From Acidimicrobiia bacterium (lineage in GTDB: Bacteria; Actinomycetota; Acidimicrobiia; IMCC26256; PALSA-610): a DNA stretch of 64,000 nucleotides. The position numbers and the translations under genes were made by a program. Numbering within the stretch: the stretch's first letter is position 1; every line of letters starts with the position of its first letter. The stretch is from contig DATBAK010000093.1 in NCBI GenBank assembly GCA_036271555.1, positions 1 through 64,000 on the forward strand, in the 5' to 3' direction. Under the pieces are notes generated by a model, which was given only the letters and a program-made list of their open reading frames with translations, was not told the DNA's origin and searched no databases. Positions 1-7,861 of this stretch are shown piece after piece.

Positions 1-686
1 CCGCCGAGCTCTTCCTGCGTGACGTCCTCGCCGGTGACCGTCTTCACGACGTCGGGGCCGGTGATGAACATGTGCGACGTGCCCTTCACCATGAAGATGA
101 AGTCGGTCATCGCGGGCGAGTACACCGCGCCACCCGCGCACGGACCGAGGATCACGCTGATCTGCGGGACGACGCCCGACGCCTTCACGTTCCGGTAGAA
201 GATGCCGCCGTACGAGTCGAGCGAGACAACGCCTTCCTGGATGCGCGCGCCGGCGCCGTCGTTGAGGCCGATCATGGGCGCACCGACCGATTCCGCGAGG
301 TCCATCACCTTGTGGATCTTCTCGGCGAACACCTCGCCGAGCGCGCCGCCGAAGACGGTGAAGTCCTGCGAGAACAGGAAGACCTTGCGCCCGTCGATCG
401 TGCCCCAGCCGGTGACGACCCCGTCGGTCAGGGGCCGGCTGTTCTCGATCCCGAAGCCGTGCGCGCGGTGGCGCGCCAGCATGTCGAGCTCGACGAACGA
501 GCCCGGGTCGAGCAGCTTCTCGATGCGCTCGCGAGCAGTGAGCTTCCCCCGCCGGTGCTGACGCTCGACGGCCGCCGCGCTGCCCGCGTGCTTCGCCTCT
601 TCCCGCAGCTTCTCGAGCTGATCGATGCGCTCCTCGATCGGATGCGGGTGGGGCGCGGGGTCGGAGCCCGAGACTGCGTCGGCCAT
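1..686 (-). CDS. pccB: Acyl-CoA (propionyl-CoA) carboxylase beta subunit, 3' end missing
   Basis: This is the carboxyltransferase subunit of a biotin-dependent acyl-CoA carboxylase, probably making methylmalonyl-CoA from propionyl-CoA in the cytoplasm. The reading frame is open from the ATG at 686 to the window edge (228 codons seen; family about 510-530). It reads [20 protein letters not shown], then [35 protein letters not shown], and the glycine-rich [10 protein letters not shown] and [16 protein letters not shown] segments that form the acyl-CoA oxyanion pockets. It lies 9 bp after the hydrolase gene and close to methylmalonyl-CoA epimerase and crotonyl-CoA carboxylase/reductase, which supports a C3/C4 acyl-CoA role. 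Substrate choice (propionyl, acetyl, methylcrotonyl) is inferred from context only. Confidence 0.93.
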   Translation of the reverse strand, partial: MADAVSGSDPAPHPHPIEERIDQLEKLREEAKHAGSAAAVERQHRRGKLTARERIEKLLDPGSFVELDMLARHRAHGFGIENSRPLTDGVVTGWGTIDGRKVFLFSQDFTVFGGALGEVFAEKIHKVMDLAESVGAPMIGLNDGAGARIQEGVVSLDSYGGIFYRNVKASGVVPQISVILGPCAGGAVYSPAMTDFIFMVKGTSHMFITGPDVVKTVTGEDVTQEELG

Positions 687-695
687 GCGATCAGG

Positions 696-1523
696 CTAGG
701 CCAACACCGTCCGCCACTCCGAGACGACGCCCAGGTGCCCCGCGTCGGGCCACACGACGAGAGTCGCGTCGGGAATGTTCGACGCGTAGCAGCGCGCGTC
801 GTCGTGGTTGTGCCGGTCGTGCGCGCCCTGGAACACCGTCGTCGGCACCGCGACCTCCGCGAGACGGAAGCCCCAATCGAGCCACATCGCGACGAGATCC
901 GCCGCGATGCCCTCGGCCCCCTGCACGAGCGCTTCGTTCACCTGCTCGACGAGCATCGCGTTCGCGGGGCCGCGCACCGTCTCGCCGTCGGGTCCCTTGC
1001 CGCGGCCGCCGAGGAACAACACCGGGTTCTCGAGGTACGGCTCCATGTGCCGACCGATCGCCCGCTTCGACCGCGTCGGGTCCTGCCGCGCCATCTCCGC
1101 GGTCGGGCGCTGATAGTCGCCGAGCGCCTCCCACGCGGTCGGCACCTCGTCGAGCGGCCCCGGCGCGCTCACGATCGCGAGGTGCGCGACCCGCTCGGAC
1201 AGGTGGCGCGCGGTCGCGACCGCGAACGGGCCGCCGCCCGACCAACCGATCAGCGCGGCGCGTTCGACGTCGAGATGGTCGAGCAGCGCGCGCACGTCGC
1301 CGGCCGCGTCGGCGACGCGACGATCGGGCTGCGGGTCCGAACGTCCGTAGCCGGGCCGGTCGTAGGTGACGACGCGCACGCCGAGCTCGTCGACGAGCTC
1401 GGGCGGCGGTCGGAACAACCGCGAGCCCGGCGAGCCGTGCAACAGCACGACGGGCCGCGCGCCGTCGTCGCCGTAGGTCTCGTACGCGAGCGACCGCCCG
1501 TCGTCTCGCGCGATCGCCGGCAG
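696..1523 (-). CDS. Alpha/beta hydrolase, probable CTG start
   Basis: A single-domain alpha/beta hydrolase of unknown substrate. Visible are the oxyanion motif LLHGSPGSRL, the nucleophile elbow GWSGGG (Ser in G-x-S-x-G), the acid region near FQGAHDRH, and the terminal catalytic His in DAGHLGV. The first ordinary start (GTG at 1448) falls inside the strand just before HGSPGS and would remove the family's N-terminal beta strands. The frame stays open upstream to a stop at 1626-1628 with no ATG, GTG or TTG. A CTG at 1521-1523 lies 8 nt after AGGA, 4 nt past the epimerase stop, and restores LPAIARDDGRSLAYETYGD. I therefore chose it; the conservative model is 696-1448. The gene is co-directional with the acyl-CoA genes on both sides. 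A thioesterase or esterase role is possible but not shown. Confidence 0.82.
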   Translation of the reverse strand: MPAIARDDGRSLAYETYGDDGARPVVLLHGSPGSRLFRPPPELVDELGVRVVTYDRPGYGRSDPQPDRRVADAAGDVRALLDHLDVERAALIGWSGGGPFAVATARHLSERVAHLAIVSAPGPLDEVPTAWEALGDYQRPTAEMARQDPTRSKRAIGRHMEPYLENPVLFLGGRGKGPDGETVRGPANAMLVEQVNEALVQGAEGIAADLVAMWLDWGFRLAEVAVPTTVFQGAHDRHNHDDARCYASNIPDATLVVWPDAGHLGVVSEWRTVLA

Positions 1524-1527
1524 CGAA

Positions 1528-1938
1528 CTATTCCTGGACGAGCTCGATGAGCGTGCCGAACGCGGTCTTCGGGTGCACGAACGCGACCGTCGTGCCGCGG
1601 CTGCCCGGGCGCGGCGCGTCGTCGATCACGCGGTGACCTTCGCGCTTCACGGCGGCGAGCGCGGCCGCGCAGTCGGCGACGCGGTAGCCGATGTGGTGCA
1701 GCCCTTCGCCCTTCGCGTCCAGATACTTCGCGACCGTCGAGTCGTCGCGCGACGGCGTGAGCAGCTGGATGTACGAGTCCGCGACCTTGAGCAGCGCTTC
1801 CTCGACACCGTCGTTCTCGACGATCTCGCGGTGCTCGACCTCGCAACCGAAGGTGTCGTGGTAGTACGCGATCGCCGCCTCGAGATCGCGCACCGCGATC
1901 GCGACGTGATCGATCTCGGTGAACAGCGTCGTGGTCAT
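1528..1938 (-). CDS. mce: Methylmalonyl-CoA epimerase
   Basis: A 136-residue protein of the vicinal-oxygen-chelate (glyoxalase) fold. It interconverts the (2R) and (2S) forms of methylmalonyl-CoA, and in ethylmalonyl-CoA pathway organisms also ethylmalonyl-CoA. It opens with EIDHVAIAVRDLEAAIAYY, the usual metal-ligand His and first beta-alpha unit, and carries EGLHHIGYRV with the second His and a C-terminal GTLIELVQE with the ligand Glu. The length is typical of the family. The ATG overlaps the stop of the upstream ccr gene by 4 bp (ATGA), so the two are surely translated together. Its place between ccr and pccB is the expected pathway order. Confidence 0.93.
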   Translation of the reverse strand: MTTTLFTEIDHVAIAVRDLEAAIAYYHDTFGCEVEHREIVENDGVEEALLKVADSYIQLLTPSRDDSTVAKYLDAKGEGLHHIGYRVADCAAALAAVKREGHRVIDDAPRPGSRGTTVAFVHPKTAFGTLIELVQE

Positions 1939-3287
1939 GATGCGTCCTCGAAGCGACGGAAGAGCGTGATCTGGTCGAGATGCTTCTCGCGAAGCGCAGG
2001 ATCGGTGACACCAAGGCCCTCTTCGGGCGCGAGGCAGAGCACGCCGAGCTTGCCCTCGCTCAGGTTCTGCTGCACGGCCTGTGCGGCGTCGGCAGTCTGG
2101 TCGAGCGTGTACACCTTCGACAGCGTCGGGTGGATGCGCGCGTCGCACACGAGCCGGTTCGCCTCCCACGCCTCGCGGTAGTTGGCGAAGTGACAGCCCT
2201 TCAGCGTCTTGAGGTTCATCCAGAGGTAGCGGTTGTCGTACTCGATCATGAATCCCGACGTCGCCGCGCACGTGATGATCAGCCCGCCGCGCTTCGCGAC
2301 GAACACCGACGCGCCCATCGTCGAGCGACCGGGGTGCTCGAACACGATGTCGACGTCGCGCCCGATGAAGCCGCGGATCTTCTTGCCGAGCCGCAACCAT
2401 TCCTTCGGGTCCTGCGTCGTCTCGTCGGACCAGAAGCGGTAGCCCTCTTCCTTGCGGTCGATCACGTGCTCGACGCCCATCTCGTGCAGCATCGCGGCCC
2501 GCTTCGGCGACGACACCACACCCACCGGAGTGCCGCCGCCGTTCAACACGTACTGGCACGCGTAGGCGCCGATGCCGCCGCTCGCGCCCCACACGAGCAC
2601 CGACTGACCCTGCGCCATACCGGAGCCGTTGCGGCTCACGATCATGCGGTAGCTGGTCGAGTTGCAGAGGCCGTTGCACGCCGCCTCTTCCCACGACAGG
2701 TGTGCGGCCTTCGGCATGAGCTGGTTCGCCTTCACGACCGCGATCTCCGCGAGCCCGCCGAAGTTCGTCTCGAAGCCCCAGATGCGCTGGTTCGTGGCCA
2801 TCATCGAGTCGTCGTGCGCCGACGGATCTTGATCATCGACGTGGTTGCACTGGATCGCGACGCGGTCACCCGGCTTCCAGTTGCGCACCGCGGATCCGAC
2901 GCGCAGCACGACGCCCGCACCGTCGCTCCCGACGACGTGGTACGGCTGGTCGTGGCGCGCGCCCCACACGCTTTCCTTGCCGAGGCGCTTGAGGAACCCG
3001 AACGTCGGCAGCGGCTCGAAGATCGACGTCCAGACGGTGTTGAAGTTGATCGCCGACGCCATGACCGCGACGTAGGCCTCGTCGGGCGCGAGCTCCGGCA
3101 GCGGGAACTCCTCGACGTGCAACGACCGGTGCGGGTCCTTGTCGTCGGACGCCATGCCGGCGAACATCTCCTGCTCTTCGGCCTTCACCAGCGCGCCGCG
3201 CACGGTCTCGGGGATCGGCAGCGCGCCGATCTCCGCGGCGGGCGCGTCCTCGAGGATGGCGGTACGGATCGCGTCGATCTCGGACAT
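1935..3287 (-). CDS. ccr: Crotonyl-CoA carboxylase/reductase
   Basis: A 450-residue medium-chain dehydrogenase/reductase that reductively carboxylates crotonyl-CoA to ethylmalonyl-CoA with NADPH and CO2. This is the key step of the ethylmalonyl-CoA pathway and also supplies ethylmalonyl-CoA to polyketide pathways. The NADPH fold shows WGASGGIGAYACQYV near residues 233-247. The CO2-pocket residues known from characterised CCRs (Asn81, Phe170/Glu171, His365) line up with Asn81 in AINFNTVW, Phe172/Glu173 in WGFETNFGG and His366 in GCHFANYREAW. This argues for a true carboxylase rather than a plain enoyl reductase. The ATG start follows a short spacer from the aldehyde dehydrogenase gene, and the stop overlaps mce. 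Confidence 0.96.
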   Translation of the reverse strand: MSEIDAIRTAILEDAPAAEIGALPIPETVRGALVKAEEQEMFAGMASDDKDPHRSLHVEEFPLPELAPDEAYVAVMASAINFNTVWTSIFEPLPTFGFLKRLGKESVWGARHDQPYHVVGSDGAGVVLRVGSAVRNWKPGDRVAIQCNHVDDQDPSAHDDSMMATNQRIWGFETNFGGLAEIAVVKANQLMPKAAHLSWEEAACNGLCNSTSYRMIVSRNGSGMAQGQSVLVWGASGGIGAYACQYVLNGGGTPVGVVSSPKRAAMLHEMGVEHVIDRKEEGYRFWSDETTQDPKEWLRLGKKIRGFIGRDVDIVFEHPGRSTMGASVFVAKRGGLIITCAATSGFMIEYDNRYLWMNLKTLKGCHFANYREAWEANRLVCDARIHPTLSKVYTLDQTADAAQAVQQNLSEGKLGVLCLAPEEGLGVTDPALREKHLDQITLFRRFEDAS

Positions 3288-3311
3288 GGCCGGGAACGGT
3301 ACCCAGCTTGG

Positions 3312-4778
3312 TCAGCTCACCGGTAATGCGGCGGCGGGCACGTCCTGGAAGGTGACGGGGCGCAGGAAGCGGCGCACCGCGTGCTGCCCGACCGACGTGA
3401 AGCCCGAGTGCGTCGCCGCGGGATACGGGCCGCCGTGGTGCATCGCAGGCGCGATCGCGACACCGGTCGGGAAGCCGTTCCACACGAGCCGGCCGACGCG
3501 TTCCACGAGCGCGTCGCGCAGTCGCAGCACCGGCGCGCGGCTGGCTTCCGCGTCCTCGGCGTGGATCGTGCCGGTGAGGCTGCCGTCGATCGCGCGCGCG
3601 ATCGCGGGCATCTCGTCGACCGCGCCGCGCACGACGATCGCGACCGGGCCGAAGTGCTCGTCGCGCAGTGCGTCGGTCGCGATGAACGTCGCCGTGTCGG
3701 TCGCGAGCACGGTCGCCGCGATCGCAAAGCCGCTGTCGGCGAGCGCGCCCTGCGCGAGCACGTCGACGCCGTTCAGCTTCTCGGTCGACGCGCGTTGCGC
3801 GGCGAGCCCGTCGCGGATCTGCCCGTTCAGCATCACGCCCGGCGGCGCGGCATCGACTGCGGCCACCACGCGCGCGACGAACGCGTCGCCCGGCGCGCCC
3901 GCGGGCACGACGACGACGCCGGGACTCGTGCAGAACTGACCCGTGCCGTTCAGCATCGACGCGACGAAGCCGTCGGCGATCGCGTCACCGCGCGCCGCGA
4001 GCGCGGCGTCGGTCACGAACACCGGGTTCACCGAACCCATCTCCGCGTAGACGGGAATCGGAACCTCGCGCGTCGCCGCGAGGTCGTAGAGCGCGCGGCC
4101 GCCGCGGCGCGAACCGGTGAACGCGACGGCCGCGATCTCGGGCGCGAGCACGAGCGCGCGCCCGACGTCGACACCCGCGCCTTCGAGCATCGCGAACGTG
4201 CCCGCGGGCGCGCCGGCACGCACGAGCGCGTCGGCGATCAGCGCCGCGCAGCGGCGCGACGTCCCGGGATGCGCGGGATGCGCCTTCACCACGACGGGAC
4301 AGCCCGCGGCGAGCGCGGCGACGGTGTCGCCACCGGGCACCGAGAAGGCGAAGGGGAAGTTGCTCGCCGCGAAGTTCGCGACCGGCCCGATCGGCACGAG
4401 GATCTTGTGCAGGTCGCCGCGGGGCGGCACCGCGTCGGCATCGGCCGCGTCGTGGATCGGTTCCAGGAACGCGTCGTCGGCGAGGAGTGCGGCGAAGGCA
4501 CGGACCTGCGCGCGCGTGCGCCCCCACTCGCCCGTCAGCCGCGCGGCACCGAGGGCGGTCTCGCGGTCGGCGATCTCGAGCAGCTCCGCGGGTGCGGCGT
4601 CGAACGCGTCGGCGATCGCGTGCAGCCAACCCGCCCGTTCGGCACGCGTGCCGTGCCGGATCGCGGCGAAGGCCTCCGCCCCGGCCGCGGTCGCGGCACG
4701 CACGTCGTCGGGGCTGCTGTCGGTGTACTCGCCGATCGCCGCGGCCGAGCGCGGATCGTGCGCGAGGAAGGTCGTCAT
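3312..4778 (-). CDS. Aldehyde dehydrogenase (NADP+), ketoglutarate-semialdehyde / fatty-aldehyde type
   Basis: A 488-residue aldehyde dehydrogenase that oxidises an aldehyde to its acid. It has the N-terminal cofactor domain (PIGPVANFAASNFPFAFSVP, then GCPVVVKAHPAHPGTS), the FTGSRRGGRALYDLA turn, the general-base Glu in PVYAEMGSVNPVFV and the nucleophilic Cys in GTGQFCTSPG. The YAEMGSVNP and QFCTSPG wording is characteristic of the branch containing alpha-ketoglutaric semialdehyde dehydrogenases and Vibrio harveyi-type fatty aldehyde dehydrogenase. It is the first gene of the minus-strand run that continues into ccr, 24 bp downstream. Its link with the ethylmalonyl-CoA enzymes is unexplained; the true substrate cannot be read from sequence. 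Confidence 0.9.
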   Translation of the reverse strand: MTTFLAHDPRSAAAIGEYTDSSPDDVRAATAAGAEAFAAIRHGTRAERAGWLHAIADAFDAAPAELLEIADRETALGAARLTGEWGRTRAQVRAFAALLADDAFLEPIHDAADADAVPPRGDLHKILVPIGPVANFAASNFPFAFSVPGGDTVAALAAGCPVVVKAHPAHPGTSRRCAALIADALVRAGAPAGTFAMLEGAGVDVGRALVLAPEIAAVAFTGSRRGGRALYDLAATREVPIPVYAEMGSVNPVFVTDAALAARGDAIADGFVASMLNGTGQFCTSPGVVVVPAGAPGDAFVARVVAAVDAAPPGVMLNGQIRDGLAAQRASTEKLNGVDVLAQGALADSGFAIAATVLATDTATFIATDALRDEHFGPVAIVVRGAVDEMPAIARAIDGSLTGTIHAEDAEASRAPVLRLRDALVERVGRLVWNGFPTGVAIAPAMHHGGPYPAATHSGFTSVGQHAVRRFLRPVTFQDVPAAALPVS

Positions 4779-4892
4779 GGGCCCCAGCCTCGCACCGCCG
4801 TCGACCGCCCGGAACGCTTGTTACCGGCGAGTAGCTCGGCGCTCGCCCGCCGAAATACACTCACCGGTCTGGTCCGAGAGGTGGAGGACGTC

Positions 4893-6077
4893 ATGCCCGG
4901 TTCGGTGATCGTCTCGTCGGCCCGCACGCCGATCGGCAAGCTCTCCGGAGCCTTTGCGTCGCTGTCGGCGACCGCGCTCGGAGGCCGCGCCATCGCCGCC
5001 GCGCTCGAGCGCGCGGGTATCGCGCCCGACGAGATCGACTACGTGATCATGGGCCAGGTGCTCCAGGCCGGCACCGGCCAGATCACCGCCCGCCAGGCCG
5101 CGGTCGCCGGCGGCCTGCCGATGACGATCCCCGCGCTCACCGTCAACAAGGTGTGCCTGTCGGGCGTCAACTCGATCTACCTCGCCGACCAGATGATCCA
5201 GGCCGGCGACGCCGACGTGGTCGTGGCCGGGGGCATGGAGTCGATGACGAACGCGCCGTACCTGCTGCCCGGCGCGCGCAGCGGCTACCGCATGGGCAAC
5301 GGCGAGCTCGTCGACTCGATGATCCACGACGGCCTCTGGTGCGCGTTCGACGCCGTGCACATGGGCGCGGGCACCGAGAGCTACGTCGGTCAGGTCGGCG
5401 GCATCAGCCGTGAGGCCCAGGACGAGGTCGCCGCGAAGAGCCACGAGCGCGCCGCCGCGGCGCAGAAGGAAGGCCGGCTCGCCGAAGAGATCGCGGCGGT
5501 CGAGATTCCGCAGCGCAAGGGTGACCCGGTCGTCATCGACACCGACGAAGGCGTGCGTCCCGGTACCACCACGGAGTCGCTCGGCGGCCTGCGTCCCGCG
5601 TTCAGCAAGGACGGCACGATCACCGCCGGCAACGCGTCGCAGATCTCCGACGGCGCGGCCGCGGTCGTGGTCGCGAGCCGCGAGGCCGCGGAGCAGCTCG
5701 GCCTGAAGCCCATGGCGGAGCTCGTCGGGTTCGGCATGGTCGCCGGTCCCGACCCGTCGCTGCTGCACCAGCCGTCGGGCGCGATCAAGAACGCGCTCGA
5801 GCGCACCGGGCTCGCACTGACCGACATCGATCTCTTCGAGATCAACGAGGCGTTCGCCGCAGTCGGGCTCGCGTCGATGAAGGACCTCGGCATCAACGAC
5901 GACGTCGTCAACGTGAACGGCGGCGCGATCGCGCTCGGTCACCCGGTCGGGATGTCGGGTACGCGCGTCGTGCTCACGCTCATCAACGAGCTGCGCCGCC
6001 GCGGTGGCGGCACCGGTGCCGCGGCGCTCTGTGGCGGCGGCGGCCAGGGCGACGCCGCCATCATCCGCACGTTGTAA
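4893..6077 (+). CDS. Acetyl-CoA acetyltransferase (thiolase)
   Basis: A 394-residue type II thiolase that condenses two acetyl-CoA to acetoacetyl-CoA, or acts in reverse in beta-oxidation. The nucleophilic Cys88 is in TVNKVCLSGVNSIY; ESMTNAPYLL follows; the C-terminal NEAFAAVGLAS, GGAIALGHPVGMSGTR (catalytic His) and ALCGGGGQGDA (second Cys) are all intact. The ATG at 4893 sits 5 nt after GGAGG. An open frame extends far upstream, but it is antisense to the aldehyde dehydrogenase and is not coding. The gene is divergent from the ccr run with a 114-bp shared promoter region. As the first step of the ethylmalonyl-CoA pathway it fits its neighbours well. Confidence 0.95.
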   Translation: MPGSVIVSSARTPIGKLSGAFASLSATALGGRAIAAALERAGIAPDEIDYVIMGQVLQAGTGQITARQAAVAGGLPMTIPALTVNKVCLSGVNSIYLADQMIQAGDADVVVAGGMESMTNAPYLLPGARSGYRMGNGELVDSMIHDGLWCAFDAVHMGAGTESYVGQVGGISREAQDEVAAKSHERAAAAQKEGRLAEEIAAVEIPQRKGDPVVIDTDEGVRPGTTTESLGGLRPAFSKDGTITAGNASQISDGAAAVVVASREAAEQLGLKPMAELVGFGMVAGPDPSLLHQPSGAIKNALERTGLALTDIDLFEINEAFAAVGLASMKDLGINDDVVNVNGGAIALGHPVGMSGTRVVLTLINELRRRGGGTGAAALCGGGGQGDAAIIRTL

Positions 6078-6106
6078 TCACCGGTCGGGCTCGCAAGCTC
6101 GCCCTC

Positions 6107-6170
6107 ACCGACGCCTCAGCCGCCGGCCAAGGTCGCGCCGCTCGCTCCGCTCGCGCGCTCTGGCGGGAAC
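6107..6170. repeat. Dispersed intergenic repeat, copy A (diverged)
   Basis: A G+C-rich stretch between the thiolase stop and the next gene. The part running from GACGCCTCAGCCGCCGGCC to TCTGGCGGGAAC resembles the right half of the repeat copy at 42064-42156 (GACGCCGCAGCCTGCGGCC to TCTGGCGAGAAC). It also holds CGCTCGCTCCGCTCGCGCG. It is the weakest member of the superfamily described in the findings. Confidence 0.45.
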
Positions 6171-6206
6171 GCGACTCGTAGCGGCGCCACGCGTATCGTC
6201 GGCGGG

Positions 6207-7241
6207 ATGCAACCGCCGCCGTACGGCTCGGGTCCCGGGTACGGCGGGCTCCGTCCGCTCGACGTCGGCGAGATCCTCGACCGTGCGATCCAGATCTACC
6301 GAAAGAACTTCCGCGCGCTGGTCGCGATGACCGCGGTCGCGGTCGTGCCGGTCGGGATCATCACGACGCTCGTGAACCTGTCGGCACGCCCCTCGCACGG
6401 CGGGTCCACGACACAGCTCGGCGGCATCTCGATCACGTCGGGCACCTTCGACACGCACGACCTGCGCGTCGCGATCGCGGGTGGGCTGATCGTCACGCTG
6501 CTCGGCTTCATCGCGGGACGCCTCGCGGTCGGCGCGTGCACGCGCGGCGTGTCGGACGCGTACCTCGGCAACGTGCCGGCCGACGCGCGCGCGTCGCTGA
6601 CCCTCGCGCTGCGTCGACTGCCGTCGCTGCTGTGGCTCGAGCTCCTCGCCGCACCCGCGATCCTCATCGGCTTCTCCCTCTGCGCCGTCCCCGGTGTGTG
6701 GCTGTGGACGTCGTGGCTCGTGGCGACACCCGCGTTGCTCATCGAGGACATTCGGGGCACGCACGCGCTCGGACGCTCGAAGCGACTCGTGGCCCCGCGC
6801 TTCTGGCCGACCCTCGGACTCGGCATCCTCGCGACGATCCTCACGACCGCAATCAGCTCGGCGCTCGTCGTCGCGCTCGTCGGTGTGCTGTTCGCATCGC
6901 ACAGCACGACGAGCACCGCGTACATCGTCACGTCCGGCGCGGTGAGCATGATCTCGTCGTTGGTGACGACACCGTTCGTCGCGGCGACGTACGTGATCCT
7001 CTACTACGACCTGCGCGTGCGGCACGAGGGCCTCGACATCCAGATGGTGCTCTCGAACCTCGGCAGCCCGGCGACACCCGCATACGGCCCGACTCCCGCG
7101 CCCGGCGCGACGACACCGTGGGGCGCGCCGCACGCGCCCGACGCACCGCCCGCGCCCCCGCCGCAATGGGGCGCGCCGCCTCCACCGCCACCTCCTCCGC
7201 CGCCCCCACCGTCCTCGCCCCCGCCGGACCAACCGCGGTGA
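6207..7241 (+). CDS. Membrane protein with proline-rich C-terminal tail
   Basis: A 344-residue multispanning protein. The N-terminal RPLDVGEILDRAIQIYRKNF is the amphipathic lead-in of actinobacterial proteins often annotated as glycerophosphodiester phosphodiesterase membrane domain proteins. About six hydrophobic segments follow, roughly at residues 36-57, 90-115, 135-175, 200-230 and 235-270. No phosphodiesterase catalytic domain is present. The last 65 residues are a disordered tail rich in Pro/Ala with a run of about a dozen prolines. The stop overlaps the next start by 4 bp (GTGA). It heads the MoxR/DUF58 cluster, so a role in envelope homeostasis or membrane-complex assembly is inferred. 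Confidence 0.85.
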   Translation: MQPPPYGSGPGYGGLRPLDVGEILDRAIQIYRKNFRALVAMTAVAVVPVGIITTLVNLSARPSHGGSTTQLGGISITSGTFDTHDLRVAIAGGLIVTLLGFIAGRLAVGACTRGVSDAYLGNVPADARASLTLALRRLPSLLWLELLAAPAILIGFSLCAVPGVWLWTSWLVATPALLIEDIRGTHALGRSKRLVAPRFWPTLGLGILATILTTAISSALVVALVGVLFASHSTTSTAYIVTSGAVSMISSLVTTPFVAATYVILYYDLRVRHEGLDIQMVLSNLGSPATPAYGPTPAPGATTPWGAPHAPDAPPAPPPQWGAPPPPPPPPPPPPSSPPPDQPR

Positions 7242-7861
7242 GCGCGACCGCGATCGATCCCGCGCGGGCGCGCGCGACCGCACGCCACATCCTCGACGGC
7301 CGCCGCTACAAGGGCTCGCCGGTGCCGCGACCGCTGCACGGGATCCTGAGCTGGATCGGCGATCGCGTCTCACCGATCACCCACTGGATCGGTGACCGCT
7401 TCTCCTGGCTGCCCAACTGGTCGCAGCCGTGGGTCGAAGGGATCGCGATCGCGGCGGTCGTCGCGGTCGTCGTCTACCTCGTCGCCACCGGCGTGCGCGC
7501 GCGCACGCACGCGAGCCGGCTCGCGAGCGACGCGCAACCGACCGCGCGCGTGCGCGGTGAGAGCCCAGCGGAGCTCGAGGCCGCCGCGGCGGAGGCCGAG
7601 GCGCGCGGCGACCACGCGCTCGCGGTGCGACTGCGGTTCCGCGCGGGCTTGTTGCGGCTCGACCGCGACGCGCACGCGATCGCGTACCGCCCGTCGATCC
7701 CGACCGCCGAGGTGCGCGCCGAGCTGCATTCGCCGGCGTTCGACGCGCTCGCCGATCGCTTCGAGAGGATCACGTACGGCGGCGCCGACGCCGAACCGAC
7801 CGACACCGACGGTGCGCGTCGAGAGTGGCCGGACGTCGTCTCGTCGGCGCGCAAGCCGTGA
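7238..7861 (+). CDS. DUF4129-domain membrane protein
   Basis: A 207-residue protein starting at a GTG that overlaps the previous stop. After a basic N-terminus, one membrane span (about residues 68-88, VEGIAIAAVVAVVVYLVATG) anchors a cytoplasmic C-terminal DUF4129 region. That region is recognisable by AEARGDHALAVRLRFRAGLL and IAYRPSIPTAEVRAEL. DUF4129 proteins regularly accompany MoxR ATPases and DUF58 proteins, as here, and some carry it fused to transglutaminase domains. It is coupled to the following gene through another GTGA overlap. Biochemical function is unknown. Confidence 0.87.
   Translation: MSATAIDPARARATARHILDGRRYKGSPVPRPLHGILSWIGDRVSPITHWIGDRFSWLPNWSQPWVEGIAIAAVVAVVVYLVATGVRARTHASRLASDAQPTARVRGESPAELEAAAAEAEARGDHALAVRLRFRAGLLRLDRDAHAIAYRPSIPTAEVRAELHSPAFDALADRFERITYGGADAEPTDTDGARREWPDVVSSARKP

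Noticed and set aside
3381-4892. A long 5' extension of the thiolase reading frame (about 500 codons)
   Set aside because: It is antisense to the well-supported aldehyde dehydrogenase, is rich in Arg/His as expected of a G+C-rich shadow frame, and the thiolase has its own ATG with GGAGG.
7150-7225. Proline-codon run as a possible simple-sequence or CRISPR-like repeat
   Set aside because: It is the coding sequence of the proline-rich tail of the 6207-7241 protein; there are no regular spacers.
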